A stretch of 64,000 nucleotides of DNA from Streptococcus zalophi. GTDB lineage: Bacteria; Bacillota; Bacilli; Lactobacillales; Streptococcaceae. The position numbers were made by a program, and so were the translations under genes. The stretch lies in contig NZ_JAENBP010000002.1 of the NCBI RefSeq assembly GCF_016481285.1, positions 62,001 to 126,000 of the forward strand, in the 5' to 3' direction. The notes below the pieces were generated by a model. It was not told the DNA's origin. It saw only the letters and a program-made list of their open reading frames with translations, and did not search any database. This document shows, piece after piece, positions 10,334 through 19,963 of this stretch (position 1 is the stretch's first letter; each line of letters opens with the position of its first letter).

Positions 10334-10363
10334 AAAAAGATGATTAAAGAGAGGAGACAACTA

Positions 10364-11611
10364 ATGTTTGAAACCAAAAAAGAGCAAGAACGGGTTATTT
10401 TATTAAGTGTATCCTTGCCAAGTGATACTAATATTTTAATGTCAATGCTTGAGTTAGAACAATTAGCTCAGACTGCGGGTGCTTTGGTTATTGATAGTCT
10501 TCTACAAAACAGAGAAAGATATGACAGTACCACTTTTATCGGAAAAGGTAAACTAGAAGAGATTAAACAACTCATTGATGCGCAGGAAATTGATACTGTC
10601 ATTGTTAATAATCGTTTAACACCTAGACAAAATATTAATCTTGAAACAAAACTTGGTGTTAAAGTTATCGATCGCATGCAGTTAATTCTTGACATTTTTG
10701 CGATGAGAGCAAGAAGCCATGAAGGAAAACTACAAGTACAATTGGCTCAATTAAAGTATCTTTTACCTAGATTAGTTGGACAAGGCATTATGCTAAGCCG
10801 TCAAGCTGGTGGTATTGGAAGTCGAGGACCAGGAGAAAGTCAACTCGAATTGAATAGACGTTCCATCAGAAATCAAATTAATGATATTGAAAGAAAATTA
10901 AAAATTGTTGCTAAAAATAGAGAAACGATTAGAGAAAAAAGGGTAGCATCATCTTCATTTAATATTGGTTTGATTGGCTACACCAATGCTGGTAAGTCAA
11001 CCATAATGAATCTTTTGACTGACAACAGTCATTATGAAGCTAATGAACTATTTGCAACTCTTGATGCTTCAACAAAACAAATTTATCTGAAAGACAGATT
11101 TCAAGCAACACTAACAGATACTGTAGGTTTCATTCAAGATTTACCAACAGAGCTGGTTGCCGCTTTCAAATCAACCCTTGAAGAAAGTCGTCAAGTAGAT
11201 TTATTACTCCACGTGATTGATGCTAGCGACCCCAATCATCTTGAACAAGAAAAGATTGTCCTAGATTTATTAAAAGAGCTTGATATGGCTAAAATACCTC
11301 GCTTAGCTGTTTACAACAAAATGGATTTGGTAGAAAATTTTGTACCAAATCTTCATCCAAGAGTGATGATTTCTGCCAAATCACCAAACGCTTCAACTAC
11401 AATTCGTTCGGTTATTATTGATGACATTAAAAAGCAATTTCAATCTTTTGATATGACCATTAAACCAGAAAACAGTTACCAATTATTTGAGTTGAGTCAA
11501 CTAGCTCTTTTAGAAGAAAAAGAGTTAGAAGATGGTACAAAAGTTGTTAAAGGCTATATTTCTCCAAAAAACAAATGGAAACTAGAGGAATTCTATCATG
11601 GATTATCTTAA
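10364..11611 (+). CDS. hflX: Ribosome-associated GTPase HflX
   Basis: HflX binds ribosomes and splits stalled 70S particles. The N-terminal HflX domain contains FIGKGKLEEI and the glycine-rich GGIGSRGPGESQLE, followed by the GTPase domain: G1 GYTNAGKST at residues 205-213, G3 DTVGFIQDLP and G4 NKMD. Start chosen at ATG 10364 with RBS GAGGAG; that gives 415 residues. The gene runs into the next ORF, which starts 14 bases before the hflX stop, and heads a run hflX, unknown, rnz, SDR, recJ, DenV-like gene. Confidence 0.93.
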   Translation: MFETKKEQERVILLSVSLPSDTNILMSMLELEQLAQTAGALVIDSLLQNRERYDSTTFIGKGKLEEIKQLIDAQEIDTVIVNNRLTPRQNINLETKLGVKVIDRMQLILDIFAMRARSHEGKLQVQLAQLKYLLPRLVGQGIMLSRQAGGIGSRGPGESQLELNRRSIRNQINDIERKLKIVAKNRETIREKRVASSSFNIGLIGYTNAGKSTIMNLLTDNSHYEANELFATLDASTKQIYLKDRFQATLTDTVGFIQDLPTELVAAFKSTLEESRQVDLLLHVIDASDPNHLEQEKIVLDLLKELDMAKIPRLAVYNKMDLVENFVPNLHPRVMISAKSPNASTTIRSVIIDDIKKQFQSFDMTIKPENSYQLFELSQLALLEEKELEDGTKVVKGYISPKNKWKLEEFYHGLS

Positions 11612-12233
11612 ATTAGCAATGACTTACGGTGGTTTTACCAGTCTTGATCAACATTACTTGACCCATCTTTTTAACACGATGGATGAAAAAGAAGTCATGC
11701 GTTTTATTACGCCACCGCCGAGTGTTATTAATGCTTACTTTGCTGAGATTTATCAAAAACAATCCCCTAAAGCAGCGACCGATTATTATTTTCAACTGAG
11801 TTTAGCGCTTCAATTATTTGATGATAAGCCAAGCTTTGTCGAAAAAAATCCCTTTATTAGATTGAACTTAAAAGGCAAGGCTTATGGGTTTGCTTATGAA
11901 AATGACCAAGAAATAGCCCAAGTTTTTAGCGAAAAACCTGCTGAAATTACTGAGAAATTATTATTACAAATAGCACAACTTTTTCCTCACTATAAAGTAT
12001 TTGTAGAAAATAATCAGATTAAAATGATGGCAAAAGAGTTTGATGAAACAGATCCTGAAATCATCTGTCAAACAAGGTTTTTAGTGACAGATATTAAACA
12101 ACTTAAAAACAATATCATCCAAATTTCAAGTTTTAATGAAGATGAATTATTAGAAGCAGCAAATGATTATTTAGGAAAAAAATATTATCAATTTAAGCAA
12201 AGACAAGTGATTATTTATGTTGAACAAGAATAG
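11598..12233 (+). CDS. Conserved streptococcal protein of unknown function
   Basis: 211 residues beginning MDYLKLAMTYGGFTSLDQHY. Homologues in this position (between hflX and rnz) are common in streptococci and, as I recall, are often labelled cystathionine beta-lyase. Nothing in this sequence supports that label: there is no PLP-binding lysine motif and it is about half the size of such an enzyme. It looks like a soluble alpha/beta protein without a signal peptide or membrane segment. Translation is probably coupled to hflX (RBS GAGGAA inside hflX, 14-base overlap). Confidence 0.8.
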   Translation: MDYLKLAMTYGGFTSLDQHYLTHLFNTMDEKEVMRFITPPPSVINAYFAEIYQKQSPKAATDYYFQLSLALQLFDDKPSFVEKNPFIRLNLKGKAYGFAYENDQEIAQVFSEKPAEITEKLLLQIAQLFPHYKVFVENNQIKMMAKEFDETDPEIICQTRFLVTDIKQLKNNIIQISSFNEDELLEAANDYLGKKYYQFKQRQVIIYVEQE

Positions 12234-12260
12234 TTAGAGATTAGAAAGTATAGAAAACAT

Positions 12261-13193
12261 ATGGAAATTCAATTTTTAGGCACTAGTGCCGGACAACCTT
12301 CAAAATCAAGAAATGTATCAAGTCTCGTTTTAAAATTGCTTGATGAAATTAATGAGATTTGGATGTTTGATTGTGGCGAAGGGACCCAAAGACAAATTTT
12401 AGAAACAACCATCAAACCTAGAAAAGTACGAAAAATATTTATTAGTCACCTACATGGTGACCATGTGCTTGGTCTTCCTGGTTTTTTATCAAGTCGATCC
12501 TTTCAGGCAAATGATGAACAAACTGATATTGATATTTTTGGTCCTGTTGGGATTAGAAGTTATGTCTTATCTAGTTTACGCGTGACTGGTTCACGCCTAC
12601 CCTACCGAATTCACTTTCACGAATTAGAAGAAAAGCAACTAGGAAAGATTTTTGAATCCGATAAATTTATCGTTTTTGCTGAAAAGCTCGATCACAGCAT
12701 TCTTAGTATTGGCTATCGAGTCATGCAAAAAGATTTAGAAGGCACATTAGATGCTGAAGGTTTAAAAAAAGCAGGGGTTCCGTTTGGTCCCTTGTTTGGT
12801 CAATTAAAAAATGGTCAAGATGTTACCTTATCAGATGGTCGAATAATTCATGCGAAAGACTATTTATCTGCCCCTAAAAAAGGAAAAATTATCACTATTT
12901 TAGGAGATACAAGAAAAACAGACGCTAGTGTTCGTTTAGCCGTGGGGGCTGATGTTCTTGTTCATGAGTCAACCTATGGTAAAGGTGATGAAAAAATTGC
13001 AAAAAATCATGCTCATTCTACTAATATGCAAGCCGCACAGGTTGCAAAAGAAGCAGGAGCAAAACAATTATTATTGAATCACGTGAGTGCACGATTCTTA
13101 TCAAAAGATATTCGCCAATTAGAAAAAGATGCCAAAACGATTTTTGAAAACACACATGTGGTGAAAGATTTAGAAGAGATTATTATCAAATGA
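12261..13193 (+). CDS. rnz: Ribonuclease Z (tRNA 3'-processing endonuclease)
   Basis: Metallo-beta-lactamase-fold nuclease that removes 3' trailers from tRNA precursors. Zinc motif HLHGDH at residues 63-68, preceded by [10 protein letters not shown], and the further ligands [17 protein letters not shown] and NHVSAR. 310 residues is the long-established bacterial RNase Z size. Overlaps the next gene by four bases (ATGA), a sign of operon coupling. Confidence 0.95.
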   Translation: MEIQFLGTSAGQPSKSRNVSSLVLKLLDEINEIWMFDCGEGTQRQILETTIKPRKVRKIFISHLHGDHVLGLPGFLSSRSFQANDEQTDIDIFGPVGIRSYVLSSLRVTGSRLPYRIHFHELEEKQLGKIFESDKFIVFAEKLDHSILSIGYRVMQKDLEGTLDAEGLKKAGVPFGPLFGQLKNGQDVTLSDGRIIHAKDYLSAPKKGKIITILGDTRKTDASVRLAVGADVLVHESTYGKGDEKIAKNHAHSTNMQAAQVAKEAGAKQLLLNHVSARFLSKDIRQLEKDAKTIFENTHVVKDLEEIIIK

Positions 13194-13960
13194 ATACAAC
13201 AAAAAGAGTGATTGTTATCACAGGTGCCAGTGGTGGTTTGGCACAATCAATCGTTAAACAACTACCAACTAACGACCAGTTGATTTTGCTAAGTCGCCAA
13301 AAAGAGAAATTACAAACCATTTATGGGTCATCAGAAAATTACTTTTTTAAGTCACTTGATATACGTGACGACAAGGCAATTAGTGATATGGTGGATGACA
13401 TATACGACCAGTTTGGTCGAATTGATATCATGATAAATAATGCTGGTTTTGGTGAATTTAAGGATTTTACCGATTTTACTGCTGATGAAATGCGTGAAAT
13501 GTTTGATGTCAATACTTTTGCCACCATTCAATTTTCAAAATTAGTTGGACAAAAAATGGCTCAAAAAAAGCAAGGACATATTATTAATATCGCAAGTATG
13601 GCAGGGCTTATTGCCTCAAACAAGTCAAGTATTTATTCTGCAACAAAGTTTGCTGTGATTGGTTTTTCAAATGCCCTTCGTCTAGAACTCGCTAAAGACA
13701 ATGTTTATGTTACAACGGTTAATCCTGGTCCAATTGAAACCAATTTCTTTGATAGAGCAGATCCTTCAGGAAGTTATTTAAAAACGGTAGAAAAATTTAC
13801 CTTAAAGCCTGATGTTGTTGCTCAAAAAATCATTAAGAACATGGGAAAAAATAAACGTGACATCAATCTCCCTCTACTTTTAAATATAGCCCATAAATGC
13901 TATGTTTTATTCCCGAAACTATCTGATATGTTAGCAAGGAAGGTTTTTAATTTTAAATGA
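13190..13960 (+). CDS. Short-chain dehydrogenase/reductase
   Basis: 256-residue classical SDR. Cofactor motif TGASGGLAQ at 11-19, NNAG at 83-86, catalytic Ser136 (NIASMAG) and Tyr149/Lys153 (YSATK). PGPIETNF follows the active site. The substrate cannot be told from sequence; it resembles the DltE/YqjQ-type SDRs of Firmicutes. The gene overlaps rnz upstream and recJ downstream by four bases each, so it is embedded in a tight operon, but this gives no clear functional clue. Confidence 0.9.
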   Translation: MNTTKRVIVITGASGGLAQSIVKQLPTNDQLILLSRQKEKLQTIYGSSENYFFKSLDIRDDKAISDMVDDIYDQFGRIDIMINNAGFGEFKDFTDFTADEMREMFDVNTFATIQFSKLVGQKMAQKKQGHIINIASMAGLIASNKSSIYSATKFAVIGFSNALRLELAKDNVYVTTVNPGPIETNFFDRADPSGSYLKTVEKFTLKPDVVAQKIIKNMGKNKRDINLPLLLNIAHKCYVLFPKLSDMLARKVFNFK

Positions 13961-16158
13961 TTGCACCAAAATATAATTGGCTATTACCCAAAAAAGAGCT
14001 TAATTTTGATAATAGTGACCTTCTAAAAAAAGAAGGCATTGATGAGATTACTAGTCAAATTCTTTATCGTAGAGGGATTCAAACGAAAGAGCAGCTTGAT
14101 GATTTTCTATCAACTGATATATCACAATTGCACGATCCCTTTTTATTAAATGATATGAAAAAAGCAGTCGATAGGATTCGACAGGCTGTTGAAATGAATG
14201 AAAAAATTCTTGTTTACGGGGATTATGATGCTGATGGTATGACCGCAGCTTCTATTTTAAAAGAAACCTTTGAAGCATTGGGAGCAGAGAGTATTATCTA
14301 TTTGCCAAACCGTTTTGTCGACGGATATGGACCAAATAAAAGTGTTTATCAATATTATATTGAACAAGAAAAGGTTAATCTCATTGTTACGGTTGATAAT
14401 GGTGTTTCAGGCCACGAGGCAATTACCTATGCTAATGAAATGGGTGTTGATGTCATCGTTACCGATCACCATAGTATGCCACCTGAATTACCAGATGCCT
14501 ATGCTATTATTCACCCAGAACATCAAGGTGCAGATTATCCCTTTAAATATCTAGCAGGTTGTGGGGTGGCTTTTAAACTAGCCTGTGCTCTTTTAGAAAC
14601 AATTCCTGCTGAATTACTTGATTTAGTGGCGATTGGTACTATTGCTGATATGGTTAGTTTAACGGGCGAAAATAGAACACTTGTTAAAATGGGATTAAAA
14701 GTCTTAAAAGATACCGAGCGTTTAGGCCTATTAGATTTATTAAACCTAGCAAATGTCGAAAAAGAGAGTATCAACGAAGAAACAATTGGTTTTATCTTAG
14801 CACCACAACTTAATGCCCTTGGAAGATTAGATGACCCAAATCCAGCTATTGAATTACTAACTGGCTTTGATGAAGAAGAAACTCAGCAAATCGCTTTAAT
14901 GATTCAAGCTAAAAATGAAGAAAGAAAAACCTTGGTTCAATCTATCTATGATGAAGCAATGCTCATGGTTGATAACTCTCAACCTATTCAAATTTTGGCT
15001 AAAAAAGGATGGCATCCAGGTGTTTTAGGTATTGTTGCTGGTCGTATCTTGGAACAAATTTGTCAGCCTGTTATTGTCTTAACCATTGATGGTGATTATG
15101 CAAAAGGTAGTGGTAGAAGTCCAGATAGTTTTAACTTGTTTGAAGCTCTCAATAAAAATCGTCAATTATTTGTTGCTTTTGGAGGACACAGTGGAGCTGC
15201 TGGTATGACCATTGAAACAAGTCAAATAGCTACCCTTTCAAAAGCAGTTCGTGATGATATGATTGCCAATCATATTGAAGGCCCTCAAAAAAACAATCTT
15301 TCTATTGATGGCTTTCTTAGTCTATCTGATATTGATTTTTCACTTTTAAAAAGCTTTGATAAACTGGCTCCTTTTGGGATGGATAATAAGAAACCCTGTT
15401 TCATACTAAAGGATTTTGCTGTTAAAACAGCAAGAACAATGGGTGCAGCTAATAGTCATCTTAAATTAAGAGTCACTCAAGATGGTGTTGAATGTGATGT
15501 TGTTGCCTTTCATTTAGGACATTTAGCTCAAGAATTTCAACAGTTACAAAACATTGAGATGGTAACCACTTTATCTGTTAATAAATGGAATGGCAATACC
15601 TCTATTCAACTCATGTTGGTTGATGCTAGAGTAAATGGTGTCCAACTGATTGATATCAGAGCAAAAAATGCCTATTTCCCTGAAAATATTCCGACGATTG
15701 ATGAAGACAAAAAAAGTTCTGTTGTCCTTATTGCTGATATTCCAGAAAATGAAGCAAGATTAAAAACTCTTTTTACTAACAGAGAATTTGAAGCAATATA
15801 TTTCAAAAATACGATTAAACATCCTTACTATCTATCAGGATTTGGAACAAGAGAGCAGTTTACCCACCTTTATAAAACGATTTTCCAATTTGAAAGTTTT
15901 GACATTCGTCACAAATTAAATCAGCTTTCTGACTATTTAACGATTCCAAAATTACTGCTCATTAAGATGATACAAATTTTTGAAGAACTTGGCTTTGTCA
16001 CTATCGATGATGGCGTAATGACTGTCAATAAAACGGCTCAAAAGAGGGATATTTCTGAAAGTCACATTTATCAAGATTTGAAAAAAACAGTGGCATTTCA
16101 ATCATTGATGGCACTAGGAACTCCGGAAGAAATCTATCAGTATTTGAAAGGAGATTAA
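13957..16158 (+). CDS. recJ: Single-stranded-DNA-specific exonuclease RecJ
   Basis: 5'-3' exonuclease of recombination and base-excision repair. DHH domain with metal residues in YGDYDADG (Asp89, 91, 93) and DHH at 170-172; DHHA1 signature GGHSGAAG at 409-416. The protein is 733 residues, longer than the E. coli enzyme; the C-terminal third (after about residue 560) is the Firmicutes-type extension. It sits two bases upstream of a DenV-like glycosylase gene, and both act on damaged DNA. Confidence 0.95.
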   Translation: MIAPKYNWLLPKKELNFDNSDLLKKEGIDEITSQILYRRGIQTKEQLDDFLSTDISQLHDPFLLNDMKKAVDRIRQAVEMNEKILVYGDYDADGMTAASILKETFEALGAESIIYLPNRFVDGYGPNKSVYQYYIEQEKVNLIVTVDNGVSGHEAITYANEMGVDVIVTDHHSMPPELPDAYAIIHPEHQGADYPFKYLAGCGVAFKLACALLETIPAELLDLVAIGTIADMVSLTGENRTLVKMGLKVLKDTERLGLLDLLNLANVEKESINEETIGFILAPQLNALGRLDDPNPAIELLTGFDEEETQQIALMIQAKNEERKTLVQSIYDEAMLMVDNSQPIQILAKKGWHPGVLGIVAGRILEQICQPVIVLTIDGDYAKGSGRSPDSFNLFEALNKNRQLFVAFGGHSGAAGMTIETSQIATLSKAVRDDMIANHIEGPQKNNLSIDGFLSLSDIDFSLLKSFDKLAPFGMDNKKPCFILKDFAVKTARTMGAANSHLKLRVTQDGVECDVVAFHLGHLAQEFQQLQNIEMVTTLSVNKWNGNTSIQLMLVDARVNGVQLIDIRAKNAYFPENIPTIDEDKKSSVVLIADIPENEARLKTLFTNREFEAIYFKNTIKHPYYLSGFGTREQFTHLYKTIFQFESFDIRHKLNQLSDYLTIPKLLLIKMIQIFEELGFVTIDDGVMTVNKTAQKRDISESHIYQDLKKTVAFQSLMALGTPEEIYQYLKGD

Positions 16159-16159
16159 G

Positions 16160-16522
16160 ATGAGATTATGGCATGAATCCTTGATTGAAAAATTACCGAG
16201 ACAACAACTTTTGGGACAGCATAGAGAATGTGCAGCCTTACGTGGTTCTGGCTGGGGTAAAAAACATGCAACGGTCAATTATGTTTTTAGTCACAGTCCT
16301 TACAAATTGTTTCAATACCATCAACTTATCATGAATGAAATGATTAAGAGAGGTTATAAACCTGACAAACTATGGCTTAATCCCCTATACAGAGGTAAGA
16401 ATACACAAGCTTACAAGAGTTTAGAAGAAGTGCTTCTTACACAACCAATTTATCCTGAGCATGATGACACTTATCTTCATGAATGCTTAACTAACTTAGC
16501 AAAGAAAGAAATCATTTTATAA
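16160..16522 (+). CDS. DenV-like protein (pyrimidine dimer DNA glycosylase family, TIGR02328-like)
   Basis: 120 residues, similar to the T4 endonuclease V/Pyr_excise family. The N-terminal pattern LPRQQLLGQHRE aligns with the T4 segment containing the catalytic Glu23; here Glu23 falls at exactly the same residue number and is preceded by Arg22. T4 endonuclease V, however, uses the amino group of Thr2 exposed by Met removal, whereas this protein starts Met-Arg, where Met is normally kept. So DNA binding is likely but the glycosylase mechanism is uncertain. Immediately follows recJ (one base gap), with its RBS GGAG inside recJ. Confidence 0.75.
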   Translation: MRLWHESLIEKLPRQQLLGQHRECAALRGSGWGKKHATVNYVFSHSPYKLFQYHQLIMNEMIKRGYKPDKLWLNPLYRGKNTQAYKSLEEVLLTQPIYPEHDDTYLHECLTNLAKKEIIL

Positions 16523-16531
16523 AGTGATAAA

Positions 16532-16560
16532 TTTACCATTTACTTATTTCATGATATAAT
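16532..16560 (+). promoter_or_regulatory. Promoter of apt
   Basis: TTTACC (16532-16537), 17 bases, TATAAT (16555-16560) with an extended TGA. Lies 45 bases before the apt ATG. Confidence 0.7.
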
Positions 16561-16604
16561 ACAATGTAAACTATTTTTTGGCAGATGCCCTAGAAAGATT
16601 AAAA

Positions 16605-17117
16605 ATGAATTTAAAAGATTATATTGCAACGATTAAAGATTACCCTAAAGAAGGAATTGAATTTAGAGATATTAGTCCTCTAATGGCTGACGGAAATGCA
16701 TATAGCTATGCTATACGTGATATCGTTCAGTATGCGACTGATAAAAAAATCGATATGATTGTTGGTCCAGAAGCACGTGGTTTTATTGTTGGCTGTCCAG
16801 TCGCTTTTGAACTTGGTATTGGTTTTGCACCAGTTCGTAAACCAGGTAAATTACCACGCGAAGTTGTTTCAGCAGATTATGAAAAAGAATATGGTATTGA
16901 TACTCTTACCATGCATGCAGATGCGATTAAACCAGGGCAAAGAGTATTAATTGTTGATGATTTATTAGCCACTGGTGGAACAGTTAAAGCAACTATCGAG
17001 TTAATTGAAAAAATGGGTGGTATTGTTGCCGGTTGTGCCTTTTTAATCGAATTAGATGATTTAAAAGGAAGAGAAGCTATTGGCGATTATGATTACAAGG
17101 TTTTGATGCATTTTTAA
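16605..17117 (+). CDS. apt: Adenine phosphoribosyltransferase
   Basis: Salvages adenine with PRPP to give AMP. PRPP-binding loop [13 protein letters not shown] at residues 114-126; [10 protein letters not shown] and RKPGKLPRE are typical of Apt. I start at ATG 16605 ([14 protein letters not shown]), matching the N-terminus of other streptococcal Apt proteins; length 170. The frame extends to a TTG at 16578, but that has no RBS. The RBS for ATG is weak (AAAG). The C-terminus (YDYKVLMHF) is complete although slightly shorter than some relatives. Confidence 0.93.
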   Translation: MNLKDYIATIKDYPKEGIEFRDISPLMADGNAYSYAIRDIVQYATDKKIDMIVGPEARGFIVGCPVAFELGIGFAPVRKPGKLPREVVSADYEKEYGIDTLTMHADAIKPGQRVLIVDDLLATGGTVKATIELIEKMGGIVAGCAFLIELDDLKGREAIGDYDYKVLMHF

Positions 17118-17165
17118 TCATCATAACAATATTATTTGCTAATAAGAGTAAAGGATTGAGATATC

Positions 17166-17852
17166 ATGAGTTTTTCAAAAGCCTTTGATTCAGGGATTTT
17201 GGTTCTACCAAGTGATTTATTATTTCACTTTCATCACATTTTCGAAAATGTTGATGATTATTTGGTTTGGCAATTTTTCTATCTGCAAAACACATCAAAA
17301 ATTGAAGAAATAGCTCCAAGTCATATCGCTAAAGCGATTGGTAAAACTGTTGCTGATGTTAATCGGTCTATTTCTAATTTGAAAAAAGCTGAATTATTAG
17401 AAATTAGAACCATCGAATTAGCAGGTGATAGCGAGATTATGTTTGATGCAACGCCAGCTTTAAAAAAATTAGATGATCTCTTTCAAACACAAGAAAGTTT
17501 TTCGAATAAACCTCAAGAACAAGAATCGGTTAACGTTATTAAACCTTTAGTAGAAAGCTTTGAACAAGAACTTGGTCGCTTGCTTAGTCCTTTTGAACTG
17601 GAAGATTTAACTAAATTAGTTAATGATGATAATACTGATCCAGAAATTATTCTTGCAGCCCTAAAGGAGGCTGTGTTTAATGGTAAAACCAACTGGAAAT
17701 ACATTCAAGCAATTCTTAGAAATTGGCGTAGAGAAGGTATAACAACTGTTCGTCAAGTGGAAGAAAGACGAAAAGCAAGAGAAGAAGCAGACCCTAAAAA
17801 CGTTGCCATCTCAGATGATTTTAAGACAGCTTTAAATTTATGGAGTGATTGA
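17166..17852 (+). CDS. dnaD: DnaD-like replication initiation protein
   Basis: 228 residues. N-terminal winged-helix part (to about residue 90) and C-terminal DnaD/DnaB2 domain (about 120-200) with the YxxxIxxxW-type motif KYIQAILRNWRREG. In Firmicutes DnaD helps load the helicase at oriC and at restart sites. RBS AAAGGATTG precedes ATG 17166. Its stop overlaps the nth start, and dnaD-nth is a standard Gram-positive pair. Confidence 0.9.
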   Translation: MSFSKAFDSGILVLPSDLLFHFHHIFENVDDYLVWQFFYLQNTSKIEEIAPSHIAKAIGKTVADVNRSISNLKKAELLEIRTIELAGDSEIMFDATPALKKLDDLFQTQESFSNKPQEQESVNVIKPLVESFEQELGRLLSPFELEDLTKLVNDDNTDPEIILAALKEAVFNGKTNWKYIQAILRNWRREGITTVRQVEERRKAREEADPKNVAISDDFKTALNLWSD

Positions 17853-18502
17853 TGAGAATTGGTAAAGAACGCTTAAAAAAAGTTCTGGCTATTATTGGTG
17901 ACCTTTTTCCAGATGCCCACGGTGAATTAACCTATAATACTCCTTTTCAGTTATTAGTTGCTGTTATTTTATCAGCTCAAACAACTGATAAAGCGGTTAA
18001 TAAAGTGACACCAAATTTGTGGCAACGCTATCCTCAGATTGAAGATTTAGCTAGTGCTGAGGTTAGTGAGGTTGAAAGTTACATCAAACATATCGGCCTT
18101 TATAAAACAAAGGCAAAAAATATTATTAAAACAGCGCAATTAATTCTTGAGACATTTGATGGTCAACTACCAAAAACACACAAAGAATTAGAAAGTTTAC
18201 CCGGTGTAGGTCGAAAAACAGCTAATGTCACCTTGGCAGAAATTTACAAAATACCGGCTATTGCTGTTGATACGCATGTTGCAAGAATAGCAAAAAGGTT
18301 AAATATTTCCTCACCAACGGCAGATGTTGTGGAAATTGAACAAGATTTAATGAAAAAAGTTCCTAAAAAAGATTGGATTGTAACTCATCATCGTTTAATC
18401 TTCTTTGGTCGCTATCATTGTCTGGCTAAAAATCCTAAATGTGACATTTGTCCTGTTCAAAGTTATTGCAAATATTATAAGGAAACTTATGGAAGAACTT
18501 AA
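17852..18502 (+). CDS. nth: Endonuclease III (DNA glycosylase/AP lyase)
   Basis: Removes oxidised pyrimidines and nicks abasic sites. Helix-hairpin-helix LPGVGRKTAN with catalytic Lys122, catalytic Asp140 (VDTHVAR), and a 4Fe-4S cluster at Cys190, Cys197, Cys200 and Cys206 (C-X6-C-X2-C-X5-C). 216 residues. ATG 17852 follows GGAG with good spacing; the TTG just before it is not needed. Confidence 0.95.
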   Translation: MRIGKERLKKVLAIIGDLFPDAHGELTYNTPFQLLVAVILSAQTTDKAVNKVTPNLWQRYPQIEDLASAEVSEVESYIKHIGLYKTKAKNIIKTAQLILETFDGQLPKTHKELESLPGVGRKTANVTLAEIYKIPAIAVDTHVARIAKRLNISSPTADVVEIEQDLMKKVPKKDWIVTHHRLIFFGRYHCLAKNPKCDICPVQSYCKYYKETYGRT

Positions 18503-19175
18503 TCTATCACAACGTTTAAAAGAAGTCGCAAGCTTGGTACCTTTAGGTAGCAAGCTTCTTGATGTTGGAAGCGACCATGCTTATCTACCGATTTATCTTT
18601 TGCAACATAAAAAAATTAGTAGTGCAATAGCTGGTGAAGTCGTTCATGGTCCATATCAATCAGCTTTATCAAATGTTAAAGCACATCAACTCGACAAACA
18701 AATCACTGTCAGATTGGCTGATGGACTTGAAGCCTTAGAAGATAATGATTATGTCTCAGTTATCACCATTTGTGGAATGGGCGGGCGCTTGATTTCAACT
18801 ATTTTAGAAAATGGAAAAGAAAAACTATCCACTATTTCACAGTTAATATTACAACCTAATAATCGTGAAGAGGAACTTAGAGATTGGTTAGTAGCAAATC
18901 AGTTTACGATTACAGCAGAGAAAATTCTTGAAGAAAATGATAAAATTTATGAAATTATTGTTGTAAAACCAGGCATATCAAACATCACACAAAAAGAAAA
19001 ACAATTTGGCCCTTTTCTTTCTAAGGAAAAATCACCTGTTTTTATAAAAAAATGGCAAAAAGAGCAAAAAAAATTATTAACTGCTTTGAAACAAATTCCA
19101 GAAAATTATCAAAATGAAAGAGAACAATTGTCTAGAAAAATAGAAATGATTAAGGAGATTCTAAATGAAAGCTGA
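18489..19175 (+). CDS. trmK: tRNA (adenine-22-N1)-methyltransferase
   Basis: Class I SAM-dependent methyltransferase, 228 residues. Motif [13 protein letters not shown] at 23-34, then ICGMGGRLI and [16 protein letters not shown], the pattern of the TrmK/YqfN family that methylates A22 of tRNAs. I start at ATG 18489, 14 bases inside nth; the frame is open further upstream but only through nth coding sequence. Forms a pair with the Nif3-like gene that overlaps its end by 11 bases, as in many Firmicutes. Confidence 0.9.
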   Translation: MEELNLSQRLKEVASLVPLGSKLLDVGSDHAYLPIYLLQHKKISSAIAGEVVHGPYQSALSNVKAHQLDKQITVRLADGLEALEDNDYVSVITICGMGGRLISTILENGKEKLSTISQLILQPNNREEELRDWLVANQFTITAEKILEENDKIYEIIVVKPGISNITQKEKQFGPFLSKEKSPVFIKKWQKEQKKLLTALKQIPENYQNEREQLSRKIEMIKEILNES

Positions 19176-19953
19176 AGCTATTATTGATCGTTATGAAGCG
19201 TTTTGTCCTCAAGACTTATCACTTGAGGGAGATATTTCTGGTCTTCAAATTGGTTGTTTAGATAAGGACGTCTCTAAAGTGATGATAGCACTTGATGTCA
19301 GAGAAGCTACTGTTAAAGAGGCTATTTCTAAAAATATTGACCTGTTAATTGTAAAACATGCTCCGATTTTTAAACCCTTAGTCAATCTTGTCGCTAATCC
19401 AAAAAATAATATTTATCTTGACCTGGTAAAACATGATATTGCCGTGTACGTTAGTCATACTAATATCGATGTGGTTGATGGTGGACTAAATGATTGGTTT
19501 TGTGACTTATTAGACATCCATGAAACAAGCTATTTAAGTGAAAGCAAAGAAGGATTTGGCATCGGCCGTATTGGCACTATTTCGCCAATGCCTTTTGAGG
19601 ACTTAGCTAAGAAAATTGCCAGTGTGTTTCATTTAGATAGTGTGCGTTTGATTAGCTATGGCAATGATAATCAAATGATATCTCGCCTTGCCATTTGCGG
19701 TGGCAGTGGTCAGAGCTTTTATCCTGAAGCTATTGCTAAGGGTGCTCAAGTTTATATTACTGGTGACATCTACTATCACACAGCCCAAGAAATGTTAACA
19801 GATGGCCTTTTAGCAATTGATCCGGGACATCATATTGAAGTCTTATTTGTTAAAAAATTACATGAAAAATTTGAAGCTTGGAAGAAAGAAAACGATTGGG
19901 AAGTTGATTTTATTGAAAGTCAAGCTAATACTAATCCGTTTTATCATTTGTAG
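19165..19953 (+). CDS. Nif3-like dinuclear metal-centre protein
   Basis: 262 residues of the NIF3/YqfO/YbgI family. Metal-binding patterns KHAPIFKPL (His65), SHTNIDV and GHHIEVLF near the C-terminus are in the expected order. The family forms hexameric rings; a GTP cyclohydrolase 1 type 2 label exists in databases but is not well supported for most members. RBS AAGGAG precedes ATG 19165. No extra PII-like insert is present, so this is the short form. Confidence 0.88.
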   Translation: MKAEAIIDRYEAFCPQDLSLEGDISGLQIGCLDKDVSKVMIALDVREATVKEAISKNIDLLIVKHAPIFKPLVNLVANPKNNIYLDLVKHDIAVYVSHTNIDVVDGGLNDWFCDLLDIHETSYLSESKEGFGIGRIGTISPMPFEDLAKKIASVFHLDSVRLISYGNDNQMISRLAICGGSGQSFYPEAIAKGAQVYITGDIYYHTAQEMLTDGLLAIDPGHHIEVLFVKKLHEKFEAWKKENDWEVDFIESQANTNPFYHL

Positions 19954-19963
19954 GAGTTCTAAG

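Noticed and set aside
11598..12233. Cystathionine beta-lyase label for the gene between hflX and rnz
   Set aside because: No PLP-lysine motif and far too short; the label seems to be a propagated error.
17241..17252. ATTTTCGAAAAT palindrome resembling a CodY-type box
   Set aside because: It is inside dnaD coding sequence and lacks the flanking CodY consensus bases.
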